From Prosopocoilus inquinatus (lineage: Eukaryota; Arthropoda; Insecta; Coleoptera; Lucanidae): DNA of 64,000 nucleotides. How positions within the stretch are numbered: the first letter of the stretch is position 1; every line of letters begins with the position of its first letter. Below are positions 1-10,679 of the stretch, in pieces. The notes under the pieces were generated by a model. The model did not search any database and was not told the origin of the DNA. It worked only from the letters and a program-made list of their open reading frames with translations. The DNA lies in contig CM069870.1 of the NCBI GenBank assembly GCA_036172665.1, positions 71,114,212 to 71,178,211 on the forward strand, written 5' to 3'. The position numbers and the translations under genes were made by a program.

Positions 1-540
1 TGATTTGACCACTCTTTTGTTGACGTCCCACTTTGACAGTTAAGAAAAAATACAAGTTTGACAGTTAATTAAAAAGGGTAAAAGTGTCAAAATCCACTTT
101 GTGGAGTTTGGAGGGGGGTCACTTGATTTGATCACTCTTTCGTCGACGCCCAATTTTGACACAAGTTTGACAGTTGGATAAAAGGTGGCGAGAAGTGTAG
201 AAAATCACTTTATAAGATCATCTTCAGATTGAAATGAATCAAGCAATATGTGTGGGCTGTGTTTGGGGGGTGGGGGGTGAGTTACTTGATTTGATCACTC
301 TTTTGTTGACACGCCACTTTGACAACACAAGTTTGGCGATTAATAAAGACGTGAAAAGTATCATAAAACACTTTTAAGAGATCATCTTTAGATAAAAATG
401 AATCAAATATTCTATGTGGGGTGAAGAAAAAAAAAATTAAACATTCTGTACAGGGTGGTTCGATTGACTTGATCGCTGATTTGTTGAGCCCTACTTTGAC
501 AAGTTTGATGGTTAATAACGACAGATTTCCACATCTCGTT
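1..540. repeat. Degenerate short tandem repeat, about 4 copies
   Basis: A unit of roughly 125-175 bp recurs. It is marked by 'gatcactctttTgttgac' near 13, 137, 299 and (weaker) 474, followed by 'caagtttgacagttaat'. The copies are too diverged for a fixed period. There is no credible gene here. Confidence 0.6.
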
Positions 541-559
541 CAGCTGTACAGTCGCAAGC

Positions 560-790
560 AAAAAACAAAGCAAAAACTGTAATAGAAAATGTTGTGTTTT
601 CTATGCTCGTGACTGTACTTGCGGGATTTTCCATTTAAAAAACAAATCTTTGGTATGGCTCTAAGTTATTGAACGCCCTGTAATAAGAAATGTTCTGTTT
701 TCTATGCTCGTGACTGTACATGTACAGGATTTACCATTTAAAAAATTAAACTTTGGTATGGCTCTCAGTTACTGAACACCCTATACAGTC
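560..790. repeat. Two tandem copies of a ~110-bp repeat
   Basis: The segment from 'tctatgctcgtgactgtac' through 'tttggtatggctct' to 'gaacgccctgta' occurs twice in a row. The 'tgctcgtgactgtactt' part recurs alone near 34379, so this is a dispersed repeat family. The stretch from 790 to 1340 shows no gene that I can support. Confidence 0.6.
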
Positions 791-1342
791 AAAAATAATT
801 GTATAAAATAGGGCTGACTGAGTTACACCTTAGCTCCTTTGAATTTCTTTTATGTCTTACGTACTTTGGACGGTAGAGAAGACCGCGGCATTCGGTGCAC
901 ACCCTGTATATACATGCGATTGGATAATGAGTGCCCGTTTTTATTGGTGTATTCATTATTTATGCATTTATTTAATGAAGACGCATTTGTTCAATGACAT
1001 TGTTAAATAACCGAACAAACTATATACAGGTTCGTGGCGCTGATAGATTTACTTGTCATTTGTTTTGCGAGACACTCGTGCCCTCTGTGAGTCGGCCCAA
1101 AAATCCAGAAGTTTCCTCTCAGCTCTAGATGCCACTAGAACTTACTGGAATTCGTAACTGGGATCAGAGACCCTCCGGTTATTGTGGCCGCCTCCTCTTT
1201 TATACAGGGTCTCCTTATACAGGGTCACAGAATTATAAAATTAGTGACATTCGATTAGGTCACCTCGGTTCATTTTCTTCTGCTTCTTCGCCTTTTTAAA
1301 ACCGTAAACACGCAAGAGTAACAAATAAATAAGAAGAAACAC

Positions 1343-1348
1343 TTTATT
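1343..1348 (-). terminator. Poly(A) signal AATAAA of the 1.4-kb gene
   Basis: TTTATT on the plus strand reads AATAAA on the minus strand, 47 nt past the stop codon of the 102-aa frame. It supports that frame as a real transcribed gene. Confidence 0.55.
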
Positions 1349-1394
1349 GGCACGTGCAAGTCAATTGTCACTTTAAATAGTGGTATGTCATTTT

Positions 1395-1703
1395 TCATCG
1401 TGGCGTCGGACGCCTCGATTCATCCTGCGCGTCCCTGCTGAGGGCGATTGCGTTGACCATCCCCCGAACCATCGAGTATACGATCAGGAACGTTAGAAGA
1501 CTGATTAGGTACGCCGCCGAAAAGGTGACGTCCATGATGATGTAGAGGAGAAGAGCAGACAAGAAGAGCAGACCCCACAGCTCGGGAAACTGCACGATCA
1601 GCAGCAGCACGATGAGGCCCCAAAGCACCACGCAACCGCACGTTTCGACGATGACGAATTGGGGTTGAAGCTCGTCGAGCCTGCCGTTCGTCTTGCCAGG
1701 CAT
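1395..1703 (-). CDS. Small two/three-pass membrane protein (copy A)
   Basis: This is a 102-aa frame starting at the ATG at 1703. The N-terminus is polar, two or three hydrophobic segments follow (about residues 22-40, 43-60 and 63-80), and the basic tail ends in RRPTPR. I do not recognise a named family. The reason to trust it is paralogy: residues 39-82 align without gaps to the protein at 9752-10087 with 17 of 44 identical positions, including W, FLSAL, DV, SL and R. An AATAAA lies 47 nt after the stop. It is single-exon with GC-richer codons than the surrounding DNA. Function is unknown; membrane location is inferred from hydrophobicity only. Confidence 0.7.
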   Translation of the reverse strand: MPGKTNGRLDELQPQFVIVETCGCVVLWGLIVLLLIVQFPELWGLLFLSALLLYIIMDVTFSAAYLISLLTFLIVYSMVRGMVNAIALSRDAQDESRRPTPR

Positions 1704-1749
1704 GGCTCGGCTCGGCTCGAGAAATTTGATCCTACTTCATAGTGACACT

Positions 1750-2500
1750 GTCAGTTGCTCGCGTTGTCTGACGCACGTTGGGTTGTGTCAAAATTTGTGA
1801 CAGCTGAAAAGTTTGATCGTAAAATCTAACCTCAAATTAAACAGAAAAGTTTTTCTTTGTTGTTTACTCACTTGTACCAACTGCGTAAGCATAACGTATG
1901 CAAACCACATCTTGCTCAAATTTAGCAAAACAATAATCTCGATTCATTTTTCTCGCACTTTTCTGGTTGTTACCATTTTGAGGTTATGTTGGTTTTAATT
2001 TTGTACTGTACCTTATCAACACTTATACAAACAAAGGAGGTTTTCACATTTTTTTTCCAGAAATTGTCGTGTCGGACGTGACAAATGAAAAACAATAGAA
2101 TCCCGTCTGTTTTTGCACAACAAAAAAATTATCGAAGGTTTCCCTTTTTATCATCAATAGTATTTGTTTTTTGTTTCCTTTATTTATTTATATTTTGTTT
2201 GTTTCGAGCAAAGAAACGTCTAACTTTTTTCTTGTGTGTATTCATTATCAGTCGATCGTCCTTTTTGTTTTTGTTTTGTTTTCGATAACGGCCAGTTTTC
2301 ACTTTGTAATTTCAATTTCGGGATCAGTGTTGCCAACCCTGATACGCCTAGTACTACTTTGGATACGCCAGAGGGAAAACTCAATTTGATTTTTCATCAT
2401 TTACTTCTAGCGGAAATTTATGTCTGTTTTTGGTGACATTCCAGTGATAATTGAAGCTAAACGTTTAGATTTCGTGCTAAGGCCTTTTGCTATTGGCAAC
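1750..2500. other. Intergenic AT-rich DNA
   Basis: Short overlapping frames here are T-rich and low in complexity, and none looks like a gene. The string 'ttgtctgacgca' at about 1759 recurs near 4740 beside 'tgtcaaaattgacagct', which suggests a small dispersed repeat. Confidence 0.4.
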
Positions 2501-4420
2501 ATTGTCACTATGAACAAGCACTTAAATTTGGAAAAAAGTGAGTATTAAAAAGTCCCGATTTTTTGCGCTTGTCCCGTTTTTTCTTGACCTTAATTCTAAT
2601 CTAGTATTAATTCTTTCTTTTTGAGTTTTAATTTTCTTGTTTACTAATTTCTTAAGTGCTCATTAAATTTCTAGATCTTCATTTTTGTGTTGGGTAAAGC
2701 CACATTGAGTTGAGTTGTGTTGACGTTGAATTAGGTTGGAACTATTTTTTTTAATTGAGTTTTAATTTTTTTAATTTTAATTTTCTTAAGTTTTGAGTTT
2801 CAATTCCTAAGCGTTCGTTAACGTTTTTTGACTTTTTATTTTAAATTTTTCTGAATTTTCATTTTTGCACATTTGGGTCCGGCAGATTTAGCTTGAGTTC
2901 AATTATAATCGGGTTTTAATTTATTAATTTTAATTTTCTTGAGTTTCGAGTGTCAATTTCTGAGTGTCCATTTTCGTTTTTAAGTTTATTTTGAATCTTT
3001 CTGGATTTTCATTTTTGCATTTTTGGATTAGGCATATTTGGGTTGGATTAATCTTGAATTGAGTTGGACTTAATTCTAATCGGGTTTTAATTTTAATTTT
3101 CTTGAGTTTTGAGTTTCAATTCCTAAGTGTTCATTTATGTTTTTTGACTTTTTATTTTAAATTTTTCTGGATTTTCATTTTTGCATTTTTGGAATACGCA
3201 GATTTGGGTTGAGTTGAGTTGGATTTTAATTTTTTAGTACCCTCTTAATTTTTCGAATTTCCATTAAATTTTTAGTTCTTAATTTTTGGGTTGAGTTGGG
3301 TTGCAGTTAATTTCGATTGAGTTTTAATTTTATTGAACTTTTCGTTTTGAATAAATGCGCATTTTTAGGTAGTACAGGTTGAGTGGAGTTTGGTTGGCCT
3401 TGAACTGGATTGGGTTCAATTTTATTAATTTTTTAAGTTTGATTCTTTTGATTCGATTGCAACTTTAGTTTTCATTTGCTTTCAAGTTATGGACTTTGAT
3501 TTTTTGTGTATCCATTTAATTATTTGCAGGGTTGGATAGAGCTGGGTTCAGTTGAGTCTGGTTGACCTTGAACTAGCTTACTCCTCATTTAATTGAGCTT
3601 TAATTTTGATTAATTCTTTGTGAATTTGAATCATACATTTAAATTCTAATTTTTCTTAAGTTTTAAGTTTCATTTTGTTAAACGATTACAAAATTATCGG
3701 ATTTTCATTTTGCACGGGTTTCTGAGAGCTTTTCGTTGGGTTAGGTTGAATTGAGTTGGCCTTGAGGTGAGTTTTACTTAATTCCATGTATTTGAATTTT
3801 AATTACATATTTTGTTTTGATTAATTATTGAATTTTCATTAAATCTTTTGTGTCTTCAAATTTGCATGGCTCGAGCAGAATTAAATCAAGCTGAGTCGTG
3901 TTCTACTTAATTTTCATTGGATTTAATGTTTTTAATTTTAATTGTTCTGAGATGTAATTACATATTTGGCTTAAATAATTTTTTTAGAAATTTTGGTGAG
4001 ATTTCATTATTTAGTTTATCGGGTCTTCATTTATGCAAGGCTCGAGTAGAGTTACCTTGAACTTAATTAAGTGCGCTTTCATTTTTGAGTATTGATTTTT
4101 TAATTTTTTTGGGTCTTCATTTCTGCATAGGTTAAGCAAAGTTCGATTGACATCGAGTTGGTTTGACTTTGAATTTAATTACTCTCTAATTTTAATTGAT
4201 TTTTATTATTTTTTTTTCTAATACGAATTAAATATTTACTTTTAAATTTCCTGAGTTTTGAATTTTATTTTTTTTTTCTTTGAGAATTTTGTTGGGTTGA
4301 TCTTGAGTTGGATGTGACTCATTTCTATTTGAGTTTACATTATGTACTTATTTCGCTTTAATTTATTGAGTTTTCATTAAATTTTTATGGCAAATTCGCA
4401 GACAGGTTTTGAGATTTCAT
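2500..4420. repeat. AT-rich GGTTGA/TTTTAATTTT repeat block 1
   Basis: Diverged units alternate 'ttttaattttctt' with 'gttgggttgagttgg' and 'ttgaccttgaa'. The same sequence type makes up the blocks at 22.33-24.33, 42.72-44.2 and 52.38-53.29 kb. No gene is visible. The right edge meets an 'agcgccatcta' motif near 4430. Confidence 0.65.
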
Positions 4421-4429
4421 TATAACCAG

Positions 4430-5650
4430 CGCCATCTACCCCTGACTGTCGGAAACAATCATAAACTTTTTGCTTACCTTTTGATTGGCGAAGCGAGTGT
4501 TAAATTTTGATCGACATAATCAGTCGGTTTCAATTCGATTTAAGATAAATATCCTACATTTTATGGAGAAAGTGTCGAAAGTAAGTTTAAGAGAGCATTT
4601 CCAGTATTCAAAATTAAGTCATCATTCTCCTAATTTTTGAGAAAATACATTCTCGCTGCCAACCTTTGATTATCACTCATCAGTGACGACCAAAATTTAT
4701 TGCTCGCGAATATATAATAGATAATATACAGTTGGTCACATTGTCTGACGCATATCAAGCTGTCAAAATTGACAGCTACGTGTCGAAAATGAAAACTTTT
4801 AACAGTTGCAACTGCAAGTTCGAAATTGAACGCTCTTCTACTAGGATTTGTTTTTTCTTTTTTTTTTTTTTTTTCTTAATGGATTTTGCGAAGACCTTTG
4901 AAAGGTTTCAAAGTTCATGATCTCCTCGAGGACTCGGAACTAATTAAAGCCCCATCGACGATGATAACCTTGCCCTTGAAGCCTTGTAGCCCGAACGCAT
5001 TATTTATCCCGGTGCCCTCATTGCGCAATCTAATCTCGGTTCCAGTGTCAAGTGCAAGAGCGTTTTCCTCTGCGATTGCGATTGCCGCGCCGAAGACGTC
5101 AGAGGAATCAATTAATTAGCGCGCGCGCGTGTATATCAGCTTCAAGTCTCGGAATTTCGCGATTAGGGCGGGGAAGAAAAAAAAATGTGTTCCAAACGCC
5201 GCGTGCGATTGATAAACAATTGAATAAATTGCTTGCGCGCTTGACCTTGAAAGTCGAAAATCGCTCGCGCGTCACGAAAATGATGGATGGACGGATGGCG
5301 AGCAAACGCGCGCCGGGGGCGACATCCTTGACGTGACGGATTCCTTCGCGCTAGGAACAAAAAAAAAAAAAGAAAAACAAAACGCACCAAAACAATTCCG
5401 CAAACGCGACGAGTTCACGGCCGCGCAGGAAGAAACCCACATTTCCATTCCGGATACAATACACCACCTGTTTACGTCGTGAGTGCTACGATTCCGTGAA
5501 CGTTTCGTCTCGGAATCGCTGCCTGTGCAATGCGTGTGTGTGGGAAAGATGAAGGAATGCGAGAGGACTATTACTCATTCTAATTTGATTCTCGATACTA
5601 CGGCCAGTGTCACACTATATTTTGGATTGTTACAAGAAGAAAAAGAAAAA
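4430..5650. other. Intergenic, no supported gene
   Basis: It contains a poly(T) run near 4860, a GCGCGCGCGTG microsatellite near 5121 and patches of CG-rich sequence. The open frames are short, overlap on both strands and resemble no protein I know. Confidence 0.4.
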
Positions 5651-5657
5651 CTCGCTC

Positions 5658-7335
5658 ATTCATAACAAAATACAGTTTAACAAGCCCTCGACAATTTTAA
5701 ACCCTACGTACACGATGTATATAGCTTGAAAACAATTTGTAATGACCCGCGCGAGCTTTAGAAATCGTCAACATTAAAGAACACTGAGAGGTATTTGCAG
5801 TATTTATTGTTTGAGGCGTTGATTTGACATTGTTCTACCTCCCCGGCCAACATCCATCTAAACTCGCTTGCAATACTCAATCAATCAAGATGTTTACATG
5901 TGATACTTTAATAATACCATGATATACCGAAAGTAATGCTCTCACATCAGCCCCATTCATAAGAAAATGCAGTTTAACAAGCCCTCGACAATTTTAAATC
6001 CGATGTACACGATGTATATAGCTTGAAAACGGTTTGGAATGATCTGTGCCAACATTAGAAATCGTTAACATTAAAAAACACTGAGAGTTATTTACGGTAT
6101 TTATTGTTTGCGGCATTGATTTGACGTTATTCTACCTCCCGGTGTAACATCCATGTAAACTCGCTTGCGGTGCTCATTCAAACAAGATGTTTACATGTGA
6201 TACTATCATAATCCGATGATATACCGAAAGTAATACTCTTACATTAGCCCCATTCATAAGAAAATGCAGTTCAACTATCCCTCGACAGTTATAAATCCTA
6301 TGTACACGGTGTATATAGCTTGAAAACTGTTTGTAATGACCTGCGCGGGCGTTAGAAATCGTCAACATTAAAGAACACTGAGAGGTATTTGCGGTATTTA
6401 TCGTTTGAGACATTGATTTGACATTGTTCTACCTCCCCGGGTAACACCCATGTAAATTCGCTTACAATGCTCAATCAATCAAGATGTTAACGTGTGATAC
6501 TTTAATAATACCATGATATACCGAAAGTAATGCTCTCACATCAGCCCCATTCATAAGAAAATGCAGTTTAACAAGCCCTTGACAGTTCTAAATCCGATGT
6601 ACACGATGCATATAGCTTGAAAAAGGTTTGGAATGACCTGTGCCAACATTAGAAATCGTCAACATTAAGCAACACTAAGAGTTATTTGCGGTATTTATTG
6701 TTTGCGGCATTGATTTGGCATTGTTCTACCTCCCGGAGTTACATGCATGTAAACTCACTTGCAGTGCTCATTCAAACAAGATGTTTACATGTGATACTTT
6801 CATAATACCATGACATACCGAAAGGAATACTCTCACATTAACTCTATTCTTAAGAAAATGTAGTTTAACAAGCCCTCGACAAGTTTAAACCCGATGTACA
6901 TGATGTATACAGCTTGAAAACGGTATGCAATGACCTGCGCGGGCGTTAGAAATCTTCAACATTAAAAAACACTGAGAATTGTTTGTGGTATTTATTGTTT
7001 GCGGCATTGATTTGACATTGTTCTACCTCCCGGTGTAACATCCATGTAAACTCGCTTGCGGTGCTCCTTCAAACAAGATGTTTACATGTGATACTATCAT
7101 AATCCGATGATATACCGAAAGTAATACTCTTACATTAGCCCCATTCATAAGAAAATGCAGTTTAACAAGCCCTCGACTGTTCGAAACCCGATGTATACGG
7201 TGCATGTAGCTTGAAAACGGTTTGTAATGACCTGCGTGGGCGTTAGAAATCGCCAACATTAAAAAACACTGAGAGTTATTTGCGGTATTTATTGTTTGCG
7301 GTATTAATTTGACATTGTTCTACCTTCCGGTGTTC
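5658..7335. repeat. 297-bp satellite, about 5.6 copies
   Basis: The anchor 'attcataa(g)aaaatgcag' falls at 5658, 5955, 6252, 6549, 6845 and 7142, which gives spacings of 297, 297, 297, 296 and 297. Units share 'aacaagccctcgac', 'gatgtatatagcttgaaaac' and 'attgtttgcggcattgattt'. Divergence is modest. The two ~78-aa minus-strand frames inside are chance frames repeated with the unit. Confidence 0.9.
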
Positions 7336-7339
7336 AAAA

Positions 7340-7930
7340 AGAGTTACGTAAAGCAATACTCAATCAAAATATAAGTCAAGAGAATGAAGTGATAGAAAAT
7401 AATTCAAGATGAACTCGATAGGATTCTCTTCAAAAAAAGGAAAGGAAGAGATAGTACAAAATGAAGGAAGCACAAACACAAACAAAGCCTTGATGGCTGG
7501 GAAAATATCAATCAAAAAGAAACCAAACGTAAGAAGGAGAAAAGAAGAAAAAGTACGTGCAAGGGTATTTACTTGGAGTGGCCTCAAAGATCTTGACAGG
7601 GCTTACCAAGTCGAAAAAAAGAAGATCACCCTCACAATTGCGGTACAGACCATAAAGAGAATCCTCGTCCTCGTTGTTTTGATACCATCCACAAGGACCT
7701 TCGTGTTTCCGATTTAATCATCCATCATCAGCTCAACTAACATTTTGTACGTATCTGAGTCCAAGAACAACAGGAAATCAATCGAATACGAAGACGAAAC
7801 GAAAAAAAAGATGAAGATGAAGACGTGACATGAAGACGAAGACGTGACATGAAGATGAAGACGTGACGTTTCCGTCTTCGGCCAAAAATCTTGTGGCACT
7901 TCTCAACAAACACAAGACGACGACGTGAAT
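7340..7930. other. Intergenic, Lys/Glu-rich frame judged non-coding
   Basis: A 102-aa plus frame at 7409-7717 reflects A-rich sequence and has no recognisable domain. A short 'gacatgaagacgaagacgt' microrepeat sits near 7830-7865. Confidence 0.35.
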
Positions 7931-7936
7931 TTTATT
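7931..7936 (-). terminator. Poly(A) signal AATAAA of the 8.0-kb gene
   Basis: TTTATT on the plus strand, 17 nt beyond the minus-strand stop at 7953. Confidence 0.5.
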
Positions 7937-7952
7937 TATTTGGTGTTTTTTT

Positions 7953-8186
7953 TTAATGTCGTGTGGCGTTGATGGCGAATTTCTGCGCCATGGCCTTAAC
8001 GATCTTCCAGTATTCCGGAATGACCTCGGCCACCAGCGTCTTCCTCCACGTGGTCTTCACCGCGAGCACCGCGACCACGAGGAAGAAGGGCCACATGACC
8101 GAACAGATCTGCTTCGCTAGCCACCTGAGCAACACCCACATCCCCACGAAAGTACAGCCGAAGAGGAAGACGGCTTGGAGGTCCAT
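7953..8186 (-). CDS. Small membrane protein (B), divergent partner of copy C
   Basis: From the ATG at 8186 the product is 77 aa. It begins MDLQAVFLFG and has two hydrophobic segments (about 4-20 and 25-44), then a basic amphipathic tail ending in NATRH. Upstream in-frame codons offer only non-ATG starts. The layout (hydrophobic segment, short polar loop, W, second hydrophobic segment) resembles copies A and C, but identity is too low to claim homology by eye. It is transcribed away from copy C at 9752, and the 185-bp array lies between their starts. AATAAA follows 17 nt after the stop. Function unknown. Confidence 0.55.
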   Translation of the reverse strand: MDLQAVFLFGCTFVGMWVLLRWLAKQICSVMWPFFLVVAVLAVKTTWRKTLVAEVIPEYWKIVKAMAQKFAINATRH

Positions 8187-8189
8187 CGC

Positions 8190-9751
8190 TTCTTCGATTT
8201 CGTTCCACAAGTTTCCAACTTCCAACAAAAAAAATCACAGTGTCAAAATGACATCATCAAGCAACAAACCATTTGGGCGTTGCATCCGACAGGATGAGGT
8301 GAGAAAAATATGGTCCTTCGAGTTCCACGAGCTTTTCTAAAGTCGAAAGAAACTGCAAGACAGCTTGGGGGGTCGATCACTTCTTGAATTTTGTTCTTCA
8401 GCATGCTTCAAACTTCAAGCAATCACAGTGTCAAAAGTCTGTCAAAATGACATTGTCAAGCCACATACCATTTGGACATTACATCCCACGAGGTGAGAAA
8501 AATATGGTCCTTCGAGTTTTTCTAAATTTGAAGTAAATCGAAAGACAGTTTGGGGGGTCGATCACTTCTTGGATTTTGTTCTTCAGCATGCTTCAAACCT
8601 CAAACATTCACTGTGTCAAAAGTCTGTCAAAGTGACATTGTCAAGCCACATACCATTTGGACATTACATCCCACGAGGTGAGAAAAATATGGTCCTTCGA
8701 GTTTTTCTAAATTTGAAGTAAATCGAAAGACAGTTTGGGGGGTCGATCACTTCTTGAATTTTGTTCTTCAGCATGCTTCAAACTTCAAACAATCACAGTG
8801 TCAAAAGTCTGTCAAAATGACATTGTCAAGCCACATACCATTTGGACATTACATCCCACGAGGTGAGAAAAATATGGTCCTTCGAGTTTTTCTAAATTTG
8901 AAGTAAATCGAAAGACAGTTTGGGGGGTCGATCACTTCTTGGATTTTGTTCTTCAGCATGCTTCAAACCTCAAACATTCACTGTGTCAAAAGTCTGTCAA
9001 AGTGACATTGTCAAGCCACATACCATTTGGACATTACATCCCACGAGGTGAGAAAAATATGGTCCTTCGAGTTTTTCTAAATTTGAAGTAAATCGAAAGA
9101 CAGTTTGGGGGGTCGATCACTTCTTGAATTTTGTTCTTCAGCATGCTTCAAACTTCAAACAATCACAGTGTCAAAAGTCTGTCAAAATGACATTGTCAAG
9201 CCACATACCATTTGGACATTACATCCCACGAGGTGAGAAAAATATGGTCCTTCGAGTTTTTCTAAATTTGAAGTAAATCGAAAGACAGTTTGGGGGGTCG
9301 ATCACTTCTTGGATTTTGTTCTTCAGCATGCTTCAAACCTCAAACACTCACTGTGTCAAAAGTCTGTCAAAGTGACATCGTCAAGCCACATACCATTTGG
9401 GCATTGCATCCGACGCGACGAGGTGAGGAGGTGGTCCTTCGAGATCCATGAGCTTTTCTAAATTCGAAATAAACTGCAAGACAGCTTGGAGGGATCGAAC
9501 ACTTCTCGGATTTTGTTCTCTTCAACATGCTTCGAATCGATCACAGTTCAGTCAAAATTGAGTCAAAATGACATCGTCGCGTCGGTTAGAAATTTAATTT
9601 AATTATCAACAAACCGCAAACCATTTGGACGCTGCATCCGCGGCGATGAGAAAAAAAAATGGTCCTTCGAGCTTACTCCACGAGCTTTTCCAAATTTGAA
9701 ATTTGAAATAAATAAACCGCGTGTGACTTGCGCAAAACCCCAATAGTCAAA
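8190..9751. repeat. 185-bp tandem array, AB dimer (370 bp), between two divergent genes
   Basis: The anchor 'accatttgg' falls at 8467, 8652, 8837, 9022, 9207 and 9392, exactly 185 bp apart each time, with diverged edge copies near 8267 and 9619. Two variants alternate strictly. One has 'cttgaattttg' and 'aatcacagtg'; the other has 'cttggattttg' and 'attcactgtg'. This gives three 370-bp dimers. Each unit contains 'gtcaaaatgacattgtcaag', and the same string surrounds the start codon of the gene at 9752. The 5' flanks of both neighbouring genes therefore belong to the repeat. Confidence 0.9.
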
Positions 9752-10087
9752 ATGACACTGACTGAAGATCTCTTTGTCGCGCTGAGGAGTGCGCCGGAGT
9801 ATTTCGGCTGCCAAATCGATTTTTTGCTCGTGCTGCTTTGGCTTACCAATTCGCTGATGATGAACCTTGCGTTCGGGGAGCAGTGGGCCTTCTTCTTCCT
9901 TTCGGCGCTCGTCGTGTCCGCCCTGCTGGACGTCGCCTGCTCTACCGCGCACGTCGCCAGCCTCTTCGGAATCCTCGTCCTGTACTGGTTCTGCCGATGG
10001 TTCTTCTACACGACGTTCTTCGGATGCCCGGAGGTGAGAGACTTTGCGGACCGAAGACGACGACGGATGTCGGTTCGATTTGAATGA
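9752..10087 (+). CDS. Small multi-pass membrane protein (copy C)
   Basis: The first ATG (context gtcaaaATGa) gives 111 aa starting MTLTEDLF. There are three hydrophobic segments (about 20-37, 43-60 and 64-85) and a strongly basic tail with a run of five arginines. Ungapped alignment of its central 44 residues with the protein at 1395-1703 shows 17 identities (E-x-W, FLSAL, DV, S-x-A, SL, R). AATAAA begins at 10113, 25 nt after the stop. A GAG|GTGAGA string near 10031 could act as a splice donor, so the 3' end is not certain. The opposite-strand 171-aa frame is a shadow. Function unknown. Confidence 0.7.
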   Translation: MTLTEDLFVALRSAPEYFGCQIDFLLVLLWLTNSLMMNLAFGEQWAFFFLSALVVSALLDVACSTAHVASLFGILVLYWFCRWFFYTTFFGCPEVRDFADRRRRRMSVRFE

Positions 10088-10112
10088 GAATGTAACGCGG
10101 AAGACTTCAGGC

Positions 10113-10118
10113 AATAAA
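10113..10118 (+). terminator. Poly(A) signal AATAAA of copy C
   Basis: AATAAA lies 25 nt downstream of the TGA and is followed by a T-rich tract. Confidence 0.55.
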
Positions 10119-10369
10119 TCTTTTTCCCTTTCTTCCGGATTTTTCAGCCAAAAAAAAAAAAATAGTAGTAAAAAGAAGAGGGAGCGAAAATGAAAAGACC
10201 GAAAACAAACTTAAATTGCAAAGAGTTGTCTCAATGAAAGAGGAAAGGGCTATCTCTTTTTTTAATCACCTCTCTCCTTACGCGGAGGTGATGGTGCCGC
10301 CCCATTTCTTTTCTCTCTTCTTAAAACAGATTATGGTATTTAGATAAAATTCAAGATTAAAAAGAAACG

Positions 10370-10640
10370 CCTGAACGATCCAGTAGTAACAGGACCGGCT
10401 AATTGCAAAGTCATGGGTTCGAACCGCGTTCGAATTTAATCTCGTAGGTCTCACTTCAGGTACCCTTCAGTGCTGGGGATACAATTCGAAACTGCTTCCC
10501 CTTCAACGGCGAGGTGGTTTGGAAGTAAACAAAGCCGGGGAACACCTTACGCACAATTTATACTCCCCCTTCTTGACAAGCCAATGACTTAAGACCCTCG
10601 CCCCCGTTGGGCACTCACCACGGATTAAAAAAAAAACGAT
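10370..10640 (+). mobile_element. Likely tRNA-derived SINE
   Basis: The sequence 'gatccagtagtaacagga' resembles a pol III A box, and 'gggttcgaacc' (10411-10424) is a good B box about 30 nt later. A tRNA-unrelated body of about 200 bp follows and ends in an A-run after 'accacggatt'. It does not fold into a full tRNA by eye. No target duplication was identified, so the exact ends are uncertain. Confidence 0.5.
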
Positions 10641-10679
10641 AATTTTTAGTTATTTCACATCTCTTTCGAAAAATGAGAG

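Noticed and set aside
7409..7717. 102-aa Lys-rich plus frame
   Set aside because: Composition follows the A-rich DNA. No domain, paralogue or signal supports it.
9599..10114. 171-aa minus-strand frame
   Set aside because: It overlaps the plus-strand membrane-protein gene, which has a proper start, a poly(A) signal and a paralogue. The minus frame is charged and repetitive.
10411..10424. A complete tRNA gene around the B-box-like GGTTCGAACC
   Set aside because: No acceptor or anticodon stems form around it. A SINE head fits better.
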